Origin: Hordeum vulgare subsp. vulgare
Taxonomy: Eukaryota > Streptophyta > Magnoliopsida > Poales > Poaceae
Direction of reading: 5' to 3'
Assembly (NCBI RefSeq): GCF_904849725.1
Contig: NC_058519.1
Location: 104,830,881 to 104,894,880, forward strand
DNA length: 64,000 nt
Positions 35,941-48,251 of the stretch are shown here, piece by piece. The notes beneath the pieces are model-generated. The model was not told the origin of the DNA. It did no database searches and saw only the letters and a list, made by a program, of their open reading frames with translations. Position numbers and translations under genes: made by a program. Numbering within the stretch: the first letter of the stretch is position 1; every line of letters starts with the position of its first letter.

Positions 35941-36844
35941 TGATACGTGCCAAGCATATCTATAATTTATGTTTGTTCCATGATCTTTTGGGTGACATTG
36001 TTATATGTTTTGCTACACTTTCATATCTTTTTACACATATTTGGACTAACCTACTAACTCAGTGCACCCAGTGCCAGTTTTCGTGTGCTGATGTCTTTTT
36101 TGCAGGGACTTTTACCCCAATTTACCGAGTCACAAAAATCCCGAGAAAAATAAATAAAAATCAGCGTGACGGAAGCTTCGAGAGCACCAAAGGTGGGCCA
36201 GAGGGGAGCCAGGCGTCACCCAGGCGGCCTCCCTACGCGGCCTACCCCGTGGCCTCGCCCGTAGGCCGCCTGGGTGGGGGCCACCTCCTCTGGTGCCCTA
36301 CCCTGGCTCCTATTTTTACCCCCGTGGAGGAAACGCTGATTCCGGAACCATTTTCTCCAAAAGCAATTCCGACCTCCGCCGCCATCGCCAACAAGTTTCG
36401 GGGGACCAAAATTCCTGTGTCGGCACCCTGCCGGGACGGGGAAGTGCCCCCGGATTCATCTCCATCGACGTTGCTTCCTCCCACCATGAAGAGGGAGTAG
36501 TTCCTCCTCGGGGCTGAGGTCTTGTACAGTAGCTATGAGGTTAATTCTCTCTCCTATGATGTGATCTTGATTGTGATAATAGTCTATGTTAATCTAGGGT
36601 GATCGCATGATGTTTCCCCTTCTTCTATTTATTGGATTGATGTACTCACTTGATCTTATCCAGTATAATCCCTGAGACCATGGTGATAGCGGTCTATAGG
36701 ACATGGATTTGAAAAATATTTTCATGAGTGATTTCCTATTTTGTGAATTGATTGAAGTTTTAGAGTCTCTTGGTGCTTGTCTTTGACTATCCTTGAGATA
36801 TGTTGTGGTGATTGTGGTACTCTCTTTGGATGGTGATGACGAGT
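35941..36844 (+). mobile_element. Athila-type Gypsy LTR, plus strand, truncated
   Basis: Starts TGATACGTGCCAAGC. Its first ~200 bp are clearly similar to the start of the minus-strand LTR ending at 38459. It is interrupted at about 36844 by that minus-strand element. ORFs here are spurious. Confidence 0.7.
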
Positions 36845-38459
36845 TGATGTATATACTTCTCGCCCCTCGTTGGTTACCCCAAGTGGAAGGTGGAGTTGTA
36901 GTCACCAGCAAATTTCCCTTACACGGAGACTGTAAGGTTTGTCGAACCAGGAGGACTCCTAGGCTCAACAAGTAGGTGTCTTCCACCCTGGCGCTAGCAG
37001 AAGTCGTGGACCTGCACACACAACAATTAACATTGCTCCCAACGAGTACAGAGAGGTTGTCAATCTCTCTGTCCTTGTAGTTTCCAAAGGATCAAAACAC
37101 AAGCGGGAAGGTAATAGTGATTGCAACGGAAAAGTAAATGAAAGCTGTAAATGATGGAGGTGTAAGCAATGATGGTGATATGGACCGGAGTCACATGATT
37201 TTCACTAGTGATGTCTCTCTCCCAAAAGACAATAAACAACTATGCTAGGGTAAACAGATCACAGTTGGGCAATTGACGGAATTATGATCGCACCGCAATG
37301 CTAATTATGCTCCTTGATAGTTAGAGGTTCAATAGTAATGGGAAGTACGCCAAGACAAGTAGACCGTTTATTCATCATCATCTACTTACTAATCATCCAC
37401 CTTGACATATCTATCTAGAACATCTCTCGGTATTAAGTTGCGAGCCCCACCCAAAGTCTAAACTCAAAGACACGGATGACTGCATTAACGAACTATGCGT
37501 AAGGTAAACAATCCTTGCAACCGTGGTCACAAGCACCGTTGTTTTCTCCCTGGTGGCAGCAAGCACATCCCCTAGTCTCATGTTTATGTCACTCAAGCTA
37601 GACAACGAGGGGCCCGAACCCATAATCATGCATAAAGCTCCCTCTTGGAGTTACGATCTACTACTTGGCCAAAGCAATAAAAAGCAACGGAGAACATGCA
37701 AGAATCACTAAGGAACATAATATAAAGGATAATCAAATGTATAACTCATAACAATCTGAACATAATCTCATAATCCATCGGATCCCAACAAACCGAGCAT
37801 AGCTAAAGCAAGAGGATTACATAGATGCCTTGATCATGTAGGGCAGCTCACAAGGAAGACATCACATAGCTACTGGTCATGTACTCATGGTCCAAGGAGG
37901 ACTACTCACGACACGTCCGGGAAGCGTCCATGGCGGTGGAGAAGCTCACGGAGGTCAATCCTCCCTCCGGCAGGGTGCCGCGAAGAGGTCTCGTGACGCT
38001 CTCGATCTTGGAAGCGCTGCGGCGGCGGAACGATGGAGAAATTCGCGATTCCAGAAAGTCTGCGAGGGTTCCTCACAGAACACTAAATATAGGCCAAAGG
38101 AGGGCACCGGAGGAGGTGGGACCCACCACGGCGACCTCCTGGCGCGGCCTGGGCCCTGGCCGCGCTAGCAGGCCCCCTGGGAGGCCCTTGGCCCCATGTG
38201 GCCCTCCTTCGGTGATACCGAAGCTTCTGTTTTGCTGATGTTTTTATATGTTTTTCTTGATTTTTTTGGGCTTCAGAAAATTGGGTAAAAGCCCGTGCAA
38301 AAAAGACATTAGCACACAAAAACTGGCACTGGGTGCACTGAGTTAGTAGGTTAGTCCAAATATTTGTAAAATGATATAAAAGTGTAGCAAAACATATAAC
38401 AATGTCAACCAAAAGATCATGGAACAAGCAGAAATTATAAATACATTTGGGACGTACCA
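36845..38459 (-). repeat. 3' LTR of the minus-strand Athila-type element (1615 bp)
   Basis: On the minus strand it starts TGGTACGTCCC at 38459 (one change from TGATACG) and ends GTATATACATCA at 36845. The flanking CGAGT (36840-36844) would be one target duplication. The left boundary is less certain than the right. Confidence 0.7.
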
Positions 38460-38480
38460 ACATCCCCAAGCTTAATTTCT
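38460..38480 (-). promoter_or_regulatory. Polypurine tract region of the Athila-type element
   Basis: On the minus strand AAATTAAGCTTGGGGATGT precedes the LTR start, the usual purine-rich junction of this family. Confidence 0.6.
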
Positions 38481-41260
38481 GCTCGTCCTCGAGTTGATAA
38501 ATGAAAACACAATAATTTATGTGGTGACATGCTAACACACATATAAGAACTTCAAAGTAAATCAAGTGAGATATGCCATTCAAGTCAAGACAATAACAAG
38601 CAAGAGTCTATATCTTGTATTGAATTTAGCAAAGTAAGAACATGAAGGTGCAAGAGCTCTCGCTGTCGGTGACTCGAATGTCTCCGAATGGTGTTTGCGT
38701 GCAAGAAGTGGGAGATGGGTTCAGAGATAAAAAATAATAATTGAGAACTCAATCTACTAAACCTCACACTTAGTCTTCTTCAGAATCTTATTTTGACTTT
38801 GAGGACTCAATCTACTAAACCCCGGACCACTTGTCAGGCACAAGGCAAAATGATCCTTCCCCTTTCGATTTTGAGCACTCATGCAATGGATGAGCGTGAG
38901 CAAGATATGTTGGAACTTAGGATGGCAAATAGAATAATGATGGGGAAGGAAGACAAAAAGGGTGTGAAAGGCTCACATCAATGAGGACAATCATAGGCGA
39001 GAGAAAGCCAAATGATAGATATGATGGGAGGAGTAGGCATTGCCATGTAACGGATGCACATATGAGCTAAGGTAAGCTCTCCAACGGAACTAGTGGGGGT
39101 GCATCCAACTTGTTTGCTCATGAATACCTAGATCTCATTTGAGGAGGCTCATCATTGGAATATGCAAACCAAGTTCTATAGTGTAAGAGTCCCCACATAC
39201 TTATGCATGAATGACAATCTCTATGTAGTACCACTAAATTAATGGGGTACGAGTGTGGATCTTTCAAAAGGAATAGTAGTGTTGCCCCCTTCTCTCTTTT
39301 TAGTTCTTTTTTTCTTTTTCTCTTTTTTTCATTTTTTGTGGCCTCTTTGGCTCTTTCATTTTATCTCTCATTTGTCCTTTTTGGGATCTTTTCTTTTGTC
39401 TGCTTTGGGATCTTTTCCTCTCCTAAGGGCAACACTCTATGTTTTACATGAATAAAAAGAAAAATCATCACACTTTATAAGAAGTACTCAACATAAAGAC
39501 AAGTGAAAACTATCATGATGTATGCAAATGTATGCCTCTGCAAGTGTAGCAGGATATGCAATGATACTAGCGCGTCATGTTGTAGTAATGAGGGCATGGC
39601 CCAACTAGCATGCGGCTCTATGATCAAGCAAAAGCATGTATGACATGAAGATCAAGTCATGAGATGGTGGATGTTGCATGGCAATGTACCTCGGATAGGC
39701 TATAGAAATGCCTTATTAGGTAGGTATGGTGGCTGTTTTGAGGAAAGATATAATGAGGCTTATGTATGACAAAGCGCATCATGTCATGGGTTTGGATGCA
39801 CCGGCGAAGTTTGGACCAACCCTCAATGTGAGAAAGGGCAATGCACGGTACCGAAGAGTCTAGCAAAATATGCATGGTGGAAGTGCCAACAATCGAATAC
39901 TCACATTAGTCCGAAGAACTCATACACTTATTATCGGTAACTCTCTATCTATTTAGGAAATTCAAAGAGAGGCAAGTACCCCGAGGAGGAATGTTTGGGG
40001 GTTTGGTTATCCTTGTGCATCCTCGACTCATGGTAACATGAGGGTACTCTATATATTCCAACCCCTCCAGAGGTTAGCGATCAATTTAGTAGCTAGAGTT
40101 CTCAACTAACTTTAGTTTTTGAAAAACACAAGGATTTCCCAAAATACGACACCTGTCACTAATAGGCTAAAGCTCTTGGCACCAATAGTCCAAACATTAC
40201 TCAAATCAATACCTCAAAACAATTGCAAGTTACTACTATACTTAAATAGCAACCTCAATTACCTACTCATGCAAGACACACAACTTAGTGCTACGAGCCA
40301 ACTCTCTAAACAAGATAAGCATGATAACTCAAGAGAGTTCCAAAATCAACCTAAACAATAGCTCTTAAAACGATAAGCATGAAAACTAATAGCTAAGCAT
40401 GACAATAGCTACGAAAAGATGAAGAACACACAAAAAAGATAAGCATGAAAAGCTATGTTGTGTTCTAGAGTGGAATGGAGCGTGTCTCTCTCCCAAACAA
40501 AGTAGGCTAGGATCCAACTTGTTATGACCAGAAAAACAAAACTAAAAAGCAAATAGCGGGACGCTCCAAGCATATCACATATCATACGAAGTGATAAAAA
40601 TATAGCATGGAGATGGACGAACTGATGATTGTTGATGGAGAACGAGATGCACGGGGGCATCCACAGGATTAGATGCTTGATTCTCCTTGAATATTTCTTG
40701 GGATGCATGAGGGCATCCCCAAGCTTCAGCTTTCACACTCCTTTATCTTCTTTCATCATCTCTCCAATCGCATACTTGAAAACTCCCTTCATGCAAATCT
40801 CATCATAAGCTGATTAGAGTGGTTTGTTCCCTTAATAAAATAATTCAATACCTGCCAGAAATAAATATTTTCATGAAAAGCTACTACTTCTTATGAATGC
40901 CAAAGGTTTTTTTCAAATAATAAGCAATCTTAGGATTTGCAAAGCAATGAAAACGCAAAACATGGCAGAATGTCTGAAAAACAGAACATCAGGTAGTAAA
41001 TAATTTATTCGGGGTACTTCTGCAACTCAAATAAAAAAACTCAAAACAGACATCTGAAATACAATTATGTAGAGAATGCTTTCAAAACAATTCAGATCAA
41101 AAAAAAGATCTCATGATTTTGGCGAATTTTTCCGTCAAGGAGACAGAATCTGTTTCTAGACAGCATGTCACAATTTTTTAACTTTCTTGCAATCGGAGGC
41201 ACATAGCTTAACAATAAAGATACAATGATGTTGCTATAATAATAACACACATCATGACCA
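38481..41260 (-). other. Non-coding 3' internal region of the Athila-type element
   Basis: About 2.8 kb with no recognisable coding domain. It contains a strongly strand-asymmetric pyrimidine stretch at 39283-39430, which is polypurine on the element's sense strand. Small ORFs here show no domain. Confidence 0.6.
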
Positions 41261-43277
41261 CTAAAACAGAAAGTAAAAACAAATTGGGTTGCCTCCCAAC
41301 AAGCTCTTTCTTTTATGCCTTTGAGCTAGGCGTAATGCAACAAGATCAAGTGTTATCAACTCGAAAAGAATAACTTGCCCGTGTAACGGACTCATAAGGT
41401 AACTTAATCTTGTTTCTAGGGAATTTTCCATTCCCTTTTTAAGAGGAAATAGGAATTTAATAATTCCCTCTTTCATGTCAATTATAGCACCAAAGGTGTG
41501 GAGAAAAGGACGTCCCCGAATAATTGGACATGAAGGATCACATTCAATGTCCATAATAAGAAAATCAACGGGCACATAATTATCATTGACAATAATAAGC
41601 ACATCATCAATTCTCCCTAAAGGTTTCTTTATGGAAGAATCAACAAGACAAACACCAAAAGAACATGGATCAAAAGGTTTCCAATCAAGCATAACATACA
41701 TTCTTTTGGGCATAACGGAAGCACTAGCTCCAACATCACACAAAGCAAAGCAAGAGATATTATTCAATTTAATTTTGACCATAGGATCCCAACCATCTTC
41801 TAGCTTCCTAGGAATATAAGTCTCTAGCTTTAGCTTCTCCTCCCTATCTTTGATAAGAGCATTGGTTATATGCTCGGTGAAGGCAATATTAAGTGTACTA
41901 GTGTGGGGGTCTTTAGCCATTCTTTGCAAAAAGGTGATGACTTCGGAGAGACTACAATTGTCAAAATCAAGGTTACTACCATTAATTAAAGTGGTAGTGA
42001 TGTCATCTAAGCTCATTCTTTTGGTAGTATCTAAGTTCATAGGACCTTGTTGTCCTATAGTTGAGGTATTAGCATCACCATTAATGGGTCCATTGGTACT
42101 AGGAGTGCGATGGGTGCTAAAAGTTTTGAGATCCTCAACAACTTGTATAGTAGCAACGGTAGTGTGTGTAGGAAGGCTCTTAATTCTCTCTTCCTCTTCC
42201 TTTTCTCTAGCCCATCTCTCTTTAAGTTTGGCTATTATTCTTATGTTCTCATTAATTTGGACTTGGATAGCATTCATGGGTGTGGTGTTCCTTTCCTCAA
42301 GTGGGGAAGTTCTAATTTTAAGCATCTCTACATCATGATCTATGTTGTCCACCTTCAAAGAGAGACTATCTAATTTCTCTAGTTTCTCTTCTACACTCTT
42401 GTTGAAGGCTTTTTGAGAGGTGATAAAATCTTTAAGCATGCTCTCTAATTCAGAAGTGGAGTTTTTGGTGCTAGGATAATTGTTATTGTTCCCATGGTTG
42501 TTGGATGGGAACGGTCTAGGATTGCTACCAAAATTACTCCTATAAGCATTGTTATTGAAGTTGTTCCTAGAAATAAAATTAACATCCACTTGCTCTCTCT
42601 CTTGAGCAACCAAAGAAGGAGCTTGCTTAGTAAGTAGAGTCATGATCATGTCAACCTTATCATTAAGGGAGTAGATCTCCTCAACAGAGTTTACCTTCCT
42701 ACCTGTTGGATCTCTCTCTCTGTGTGCCATTGAGAATAATTTGTCATCATCTCATCCAATAGCTTTTTGGCTGCACCAAGTGTAATTGAGATAAATGTTC
42801 CTCCCGCGGCCGAGTCTAATAGATTCCACGAGGTAAAGTTCAATCCTGCATAGAAATTTTGGATAACTATCCAAGTAGTCAAACCATGAGTAGGGAAATT
42901 CTTAACAAGCGATTTCATATGTTCCCCAGCTTGAGAAACATGTTCATTATCCATTTGCCTAAAATTCATAATGTTACTCCTCAACTGGATAATCTTAGCA
43001 GGCGGGTAATACTTCCCAATAAAAGCATCTTTGCACTTATCCCAAGAATCTATTTTATTCCTAGGCAAGGATTGAAGCCACACTTTGGCTCCTCCTCTCA
43101 AGGATAAAGGAAAATAGATTAAGTTTAACAATGTCACCATCTACTTCTTTATATTTTTTGCATATCACAGAGCTCAACAAAATTGTTCAAGTGCAAGGCA
43201 GCATCATCTCTAGCACCGGAGAATTAATCTTTCATAACAAGGTTTAGTAAAGCAGGTTTAATCTCATAGGACGTGGA
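41261..43277 (-). pseudogene. gag: Athila-type gag-protease polyprotein, broken
   Basis: Read from right to left. Codons for FSGARDDAALHLNNFVELC near 43225-43169 begin the preserved gag, already with stops. The retrotransposon gag region follows (SLRGGAKVWLQSLPRNKID, FRQMDNEHVSQAGEHMKSLV). A frameshift near 42710 leads to a 489-codon frame with an Asn-rich linker, a charged coiled-coil-like stretch (EKLEKLDSLSLKVDNIDHD) and an aspartic protease core (CDVGASASVMPK, about 41745-41710; IIRGRPFLHTFGAIID). The frame ends at 41261 without reaching pol. Insertion of the chromovirus at 43278 removes the gag N-terminus. Confidence 0.85.
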
Positions 43278-44096
43278 TGTAATGCCCCAAGAGTGTAACT
43301 CGCCATATTTGGAACCTTCTGTTTGTGGGTCCATCTTGTCATTGCCATGAGAGCTCAATGCATATGTTATTTCATGTGATGTCACCTTGTCATGGTTCCT
43401 TTTGCATGCATGCATCTATTTCTTTCCTTGTCTTTTGTGTTTGTTGCCTTGTGAGTCCATGTGATGTATGGTATGTGTTGTGATGTTATGTGTTGATAAG
43501 TGAGATGATGTGGAGTAGTGCATTTGAGAGTAGGAGAAACTATGTTGGTTTGCACCAGGGTTTTTAAAACTTCTTCCTCTCTTTCATCTTAAGCTCAAGA
43601 TTCACTTGCCCCATCCCTATTTAAAAAATGCCCATGCTTTAGTATTATTTGTGGTGGTTGTGATACTAGGAATTTGCTGTTTTGAAACTAAGTTTTAAAG
43701 GTGCAAATATTCACAAACAGATCAAATAAATTCCGTTTTGTAAATATTTATTTGCTCCAAATATTTATTTTCCATTTTATTTAAATAGGTCATAATTCCT
43801 TATGACCAGGGGCATTTTTGTTTTATTTTTAGTCTCAAAAGATTTGCCTTTGCTTTACTTCTCTTCTCTGTTTATTTTTGTATTTAGAAAACCCGAGAGG
43901 GTTTTATTTCTTTCTATCTAGCGCCACCTAGTGGGCTTCCTCCCACAAGCAGGTCGAGCCCACCTTCTTTCCCTGTAGACGGCGTTCCCCTTTCCTCATC
44001 CTCCGCCAGTCTTCTTCACAGAGACAGAGAGAGCGCGACAGCAAGCAGACGCCGTCACGGACGTTGAGGCGCGCGTCCCTCGCCTCCTCCTCCTCC

Positions 44097-44102
44097 TTAT
44101 AA
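44097..44102 (+). promoter_or_regulatory. Probable TATA box and leader donor of Gypsy A LTR
   Basis: TTATAA lies upstream of a C-run and a leader without ATG that ends in the strong donor CATCAG|GTAAGG at 44200/44201. The 3' LTR has the same arrangement with a shorter C-run (near 54974-54983 and 55068). Confidence 0.5.
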
Positions 44103-44766
44103 CCCCCCCCCCCCCCCGGCGTCCGTGCAAGCCTAGGGTTCCTCCCCTTGCGCCGCCACCTCTTTCCCATCTCTTCCTCCCTCTCTGTCGACGGCATCAG
44201 GTAAGGGATGAGCTCCTCCGCCATGGTCGCAAGCGGAGGAGGTCCTCGCCGTCGTTGCCGTACACCTGCGTCCTCTCCAACCCCTCGGCGAGCACGCGGG
44301 ATCTCCGGGGAACCCATTCCCGCAGCTAGGAGGACGAGATCTCCCCTGCTTCCCCTTCATCGCCGACAGCTGTTTCCTCCCCAACGTTCTTCCCCGACGT
44401 GGCTTCTTCCCCTTCTTCCTCTACTCCCTCTCAACCACACGCGTCGACCTCGTCTAGTGGGTGAGCACAAGCTTCTTTCCCTTCCCTGTATCCACATCTT
44501 GCGCCTAGGAGCCCGTAGCCTCGCCGTGTTCTTTCTCTGTCGCCGGCGCCGCCGCGCGTCGTGGATCAGCAGTTGTAGGCCTCCTCGAGTAGAATTAGTT
44601 AGGGAAATGGAACCGTGGGAGCCTATTCTCCCTTCCATCGACGAGCGGCAGCCCAATTTAGTGTGTAACACCGGCGAGGTACTTCCCGTGTACCGGCCAT
44701 CGTTGGGCAGAGGAAATACATGAGGGGTTGCAAAATAGAGATTACTCCCCTACTGTGTTAAGATCC

Positions 44767-44839
44767 GAAGCAGTAGCAGAGTGGTAGGAGCGTTTTGGTG
44801 CAGTGGACAGGTCGGGGGTTCGAAACCCCTCGGCGCACC
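44767..44839 (+). other. tRNA-like module 1 in the 5' LTR (73 nt)
   Basis: An A-box-like TAGCAGAGTGG (44774) and a B box GGTTCGAAACC (44817-44827) are spaced as in a tRNA gene. The T-arm folds (GGGGG/CCCCT around TTCGAAA). The A-box and anticodon-loop region (TGCAG) resemble tRNA-Cys, but the D-stem and acceptor stem do not pair, so it is not a functional tRNA. A T-run follows at 44842. The counterpart is at 55636-55708. Confidence 0.55.
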
Positions 44840-44916
44840 CCTTTTGTTTTTGTGGATTTTGGCACAGTAGCTGCAGGAAGTATCTTATCCTGTTTAACCT
44901 CTCTATTCTGTCAATC

Positions 44917-44992
44917 GAATGGCAAGTAGTAGGGTGGTGTAGGCTGCTGTTGGTGACCAAGGGGTCTTGGGTTCGAATCCCTCCCCCATTCC
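44917..44992 (+). other. tRNA-like module 2 in the 5' LTR (76 nt)
   Basis: GAATGG (44917-44922) pairs with CCATTC (44986-44991) as six bp of an acceptor stem. A perfect B box GGTTCGAATCC is at 44970-44980, and a TTTT run at 44993 resembles a Pol III terminator. The D-loop is too long and the anticodon arm is irregular, so identity is unclear. The counterpart is at 55786-55861. Confidence 0.55.
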
Positions 44993-45370
44993 TTTTATAT
45001 TTTTGTCTCTTTCTTGTCTGTTTTGCATTTGTTCACTTGCATACTTGTTGTGTTAAGCTTGGCACCTCATGTGGTATTTATTTTAGCTCACCACCAGCAG
45101 GTTTCCTTTGATTATTTTGCTATCTTGGTAGGATAGCATGTGTAGTACTTTGGTGCATATGTGCATGGGTGAACTATCTTATACATGATGTGTGTGTGTT
45201 AGTATGTGTGTGTATGCACTAGATTGTTTGTGTAGATGCATGTCACAATGGAGATGTGGTGTGTTACTCATGTGATATGATGAGCTTGAGCACTAGTGTG
45301 TGCAAGAGGTGTATGTGAGTGTGTGTGGGTTTTCCCCTCCACCTACTTAGTGGTGTATGCATAGGTGAAC

Positions 45371-45408
45371 ATGTGTGTGTGTGTGCATGTGTGTGTGTGT
45401 GTGTGTCA
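45371..45408 (+). repeat. TG microsatellite in the Gypsy A 5' LTR
   Basis: Two TG runs separated by CATG. A shorter version is at 56241-56271 in the 3' LTR. Confidence 0.85.
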
Positions 45409-46905
45409 CACATGCCCAAGGCATGATGTGCCTTGATGAGCACATGAGCAAGTTAGTATGTGTAGGTGTAGAGGTGCATATGTGAGTGTAAGCTAGGGTG
45501 TGTGTGATAACTAGCATGTGTACGTGATATTATATGTTGTGCTTGATGCATGTGTGTGTGTGTGTGGTGGTGTGCTAAGGCACGGGAGCATGAGGTCTAC
45601 CCCTCATGTGCACCATTGGGTATGTGAGTATGTGCAAGTGCATGTGAAGTGATGAGCTAGTGAAGCACATGTGATGATGCACTATTCACCTCTATGTGAT
45701 TTCATGTATAGTTTCTTCTTAGCTTTGTGTTCTTTTGTTCTATTCAAGTGCCTATGTATTATATATGTTTTTGAGGTAGAATCATCTCAGGAATCCAATG
45801 GTGGGCTCAGATTCCACTTTGGAAAATTTTTTGGGAATGTCATATTTCTGTTTTGTTCAATGTATAGAGCTTGGTTCCATGTGATGTGATGAGCCCAAGA
45901 GGTTGATTCCTTGTTGTGGCAGTAGAGGGAGAACCCCTCTACAACATGTTGGTTTTTTTTCATGCTTAGGAGATCATATGTGCAAGTTGTGCCTAGTCAA
46001 AGTAGGCATGTGGCTGAAAATTCCAGTTTAGTGAAAATCTGTGATTTTCACAAAGTCTGAGAAACTCATGTTATTTTCTTCCCTTGTAGTTGTGCTTGCA
46101 GAAGTTTATGTGTTGGGAATCAGCCCCTGCAATCAACTGAGAAGTTGTAGCTTTTGTGTTTGTCTAGCTCTCTGTCAATTTTCATTCAATTTGGCTTCAT
46201 GTAGATATTATTTTGGGTGCTGTCAAAATGCTTCAGAGCATAAACAACTGGAGAGAAACTGAGATTTTCACTAAGTCCGTGAAAACTGATATTTTGTCAA
46301 AGTTAGCAGCTGTAGACTTTCTGTGTGGAACTCCTTTCTATTATCTTTTTGCTCATGCTTGTAGAGATTTTGAATAGCTTCTGCCACATATCTTATTTGG
46401 CATATTTGGGTGGCTGTAGGTGCTTTGCATGTAGCTCTCAAACTGCTATGTTGCTGTTTAGGACATAATGTATAGTTTTGATGTTTTGATGCTTGAGTGC
46501 ATAGTTGATGGTGTGGTGATATTCCTTGCACCACCCCATCCATACTTGTTTTTTTGTGATATGGCAACCTGGGAATACCAGGAGTATGCCATAGGAGTGT
46601 GTTGTGATGCATTTGATACGTAAGACACCATTTCTTGTTTCGTTGTTTCCGGTTGATCCGTAGCTCCGTTCGTAATGTTCTTTATATGTTTTTGCATCGT
46701 TTTCACGTGACACATCTGGTCATGTCATCCTCATGCATGTCCAGGTACCTTAGAGTGCAGTTCTGTCCAGGAGCGTGTATTTTCTTCTCAGGCATGTGCA
46801 ACTGACTAGAATAGAGATGCATGTTCATTTTCATCTCATGCATCATGTGCTTTTTGCATCTTGTCGTGCTGTTGTTCATTGGATGCTATTTTTTATGGTG
46901 GGTAG

Positions 46906-46989
46906 CACCAGGATTGGAGAGCGACTACGTGGATCCGGGAGAGTACGTGCATGACGAACAAGAGCAGTTCCAAGCTGAGGACATCACAG
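46906..46989 (+). other. Exon-like segment X in the Gypsy A 5' LTR
   Basis: Preceded by a T-rich tract and GGGTAG. The frame includes LESDYVDPGEYVHDEQEQ, is strongly acidic, and ends in phase 1 at ACAG|GCAAGA, a GC-type donor. The 3' LTR copy (57755-57838) keeps the frame with two conservative and three other changes, but its donor is altered (ACAT|GCAAGA). Confidence 0.45.
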
Positions 46990-48251
46990 GCAAGATGATA
47001 TGACCTTGGTTCCATCTCTAGACTTGTTATGCTAGATTCACGTTTCTTCGTCATATGCTCGCTGCCTACCACTGATATCATTGCCTCCTGATATTGCCGT
47101 GAAACCCAAACACTTTTCCCCTCCTAGCAAATCTTGAATGGCTAACTAGGCTTGCTCAGCTACTAATGTTAGCGTTGCTAGTTGCAGGTGCTTTGTCTCA
47201 TGTGATAACATGAGATTGATATCATTATGTTAAATCTGTTACTTAATTAATGCACCGATATACTTGGTAAATAAAGGAAGGCGTAGCCTTTTTTCCGGGT
47301 GTTTTGTTCCGTTATTACCGCCATAGTTTCCGGCTACTGGTGTTTGATTCCATGACTGATCGCTCATAACACGTTCGGGGTTGTTATGGGGACCCCCTTG
47401 ATAAATCGTGTAGTGTTAAGACTTGTCCGGCAGGACCCAACATTCGTGTTAATTTGCTAATCACTTAATAATAATCTGCATAGGGAATAGCTACCTCGAG
47501 GAATTAATCAACAACCCGGGCCAGTGCTCCTCATGAGTGTTGGTCCAAATTGAGCAGACTATGCTGCCACCACAGGGCAACCTGAGGTTTGGTATACCCA
47601 TAGTGTGACTCATCCGTCGTGTCCTGAGACTGAGATACGCGGCTCTTATCGGGGTCATCGACACGACGGGAGGTCCTGCTAGTCTTGTCTTACCTTAGCG
47701 ATATATCTTGCGTATAGGAATCCCGGTGAACTTTGGTTCTCCCCAGAGTTGAGGTTTTCCTCTAAGGAATCCGACGAGATCACGAGATTCATGATAGAGT
47801 ATTACTTTGCGGCCCGTGACCGTTTGTGATGGACTAGTTGGCGCACCCCTATAGGGTTTAATCTTTTGGAAAGTCGTGCCCGTGGTTATGTGGCAACTTG
47901 GAATATTTGTTAAAATTCGGTTATAGATAACTTGAACCTAAGCTAATAAAATTGCCAATTGTGTGCGTAACCGTGAGTGTCCCCTTCGGAGACCTCTCTT
48001 CGATCGGGAACACGGTGGGGTTATGATTGACGTAAGTAGGTGTTCAGGATCACTTATTGATCAGCTAGTCGTCGATCGCTAGTATAGACCACCTTCAATA
48101 CTTGTTCTACGTAAGTTAGCCACCATAAATGCTTAGGATGCTGCAACCTAAACACCGAACCTTCCTTACCTAATAAGTTGACTAGTTCTGGCACCGAGTT
48201 CATAGATTGCTGAGTCCCTGTGGCTCATAGATTACTTCAACACACCAACAG

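Larger units (their letters stand above)
36845..43277 (-). mobile_element. Athila-type Gypsy element, minus strand, with gag-protease but no pol
   Basis: From right to left: gag and protease (43277-41261), ~2.8 kb of non-coding sequence, a polypurine tract, and the 3' LTR (38459-36845). No reverse transcriptase, RNase H or integrase motifs are found between protease and LTR, a space too small for them. The lineage is inferred from the DxGAS protease and the TGATACG-type LTR. Its 5' part is cut by the chromovirus inserted at 43278. Confidence 0.8.

Noticed and set aside
35451..35965. Plus-strand ORFs of 76-154 codons
   Set aside because: They read the U3 region of a minus-strand LTR backwards and contain its TATA box; not genes.
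39242..39455. Phe/Ser/Leu-rich ORF of 69 codons
   Set aside because: Translation of a pyrimidine tract in the non-coding part of a minus-strand Gypsy element.
40409..40708. 99-codon minus-strand ORF with hydrophobic segments
   Set aside because: Lies in the 3' non-coding region of the gag-only element, with AT-rich composition and no domain.
44742..44960. Minus-strand ORF with a familiar-looking EGFRTPDLS stretch
   Set aside because: It is the antisense translation of tRNA-like module 1, a known type of false protein hit.
44767..44992. Possible SINE insertion behind the tRNA-like modules
   Set aside because: There are two modules, no A-rich tail and no visible target duplication, and both LTRs carry them, so they belong to the LTR.
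45361..45560. Regularly spaced repeats that might suggest an array
   Set aside because: TG/CATG microsatellite drift without spacers; not a CRISPR-like or satellite array.
46821..47003. 60-codon ORF with a hydrophobic start and acidic tail, also at 57670-57852, like a membrane-anchored peptide
   Set aside because: The hydrophobic half translates a T-rich tract that better fits the end of an intron; the acidic half is reported instead as exon-like segment X.
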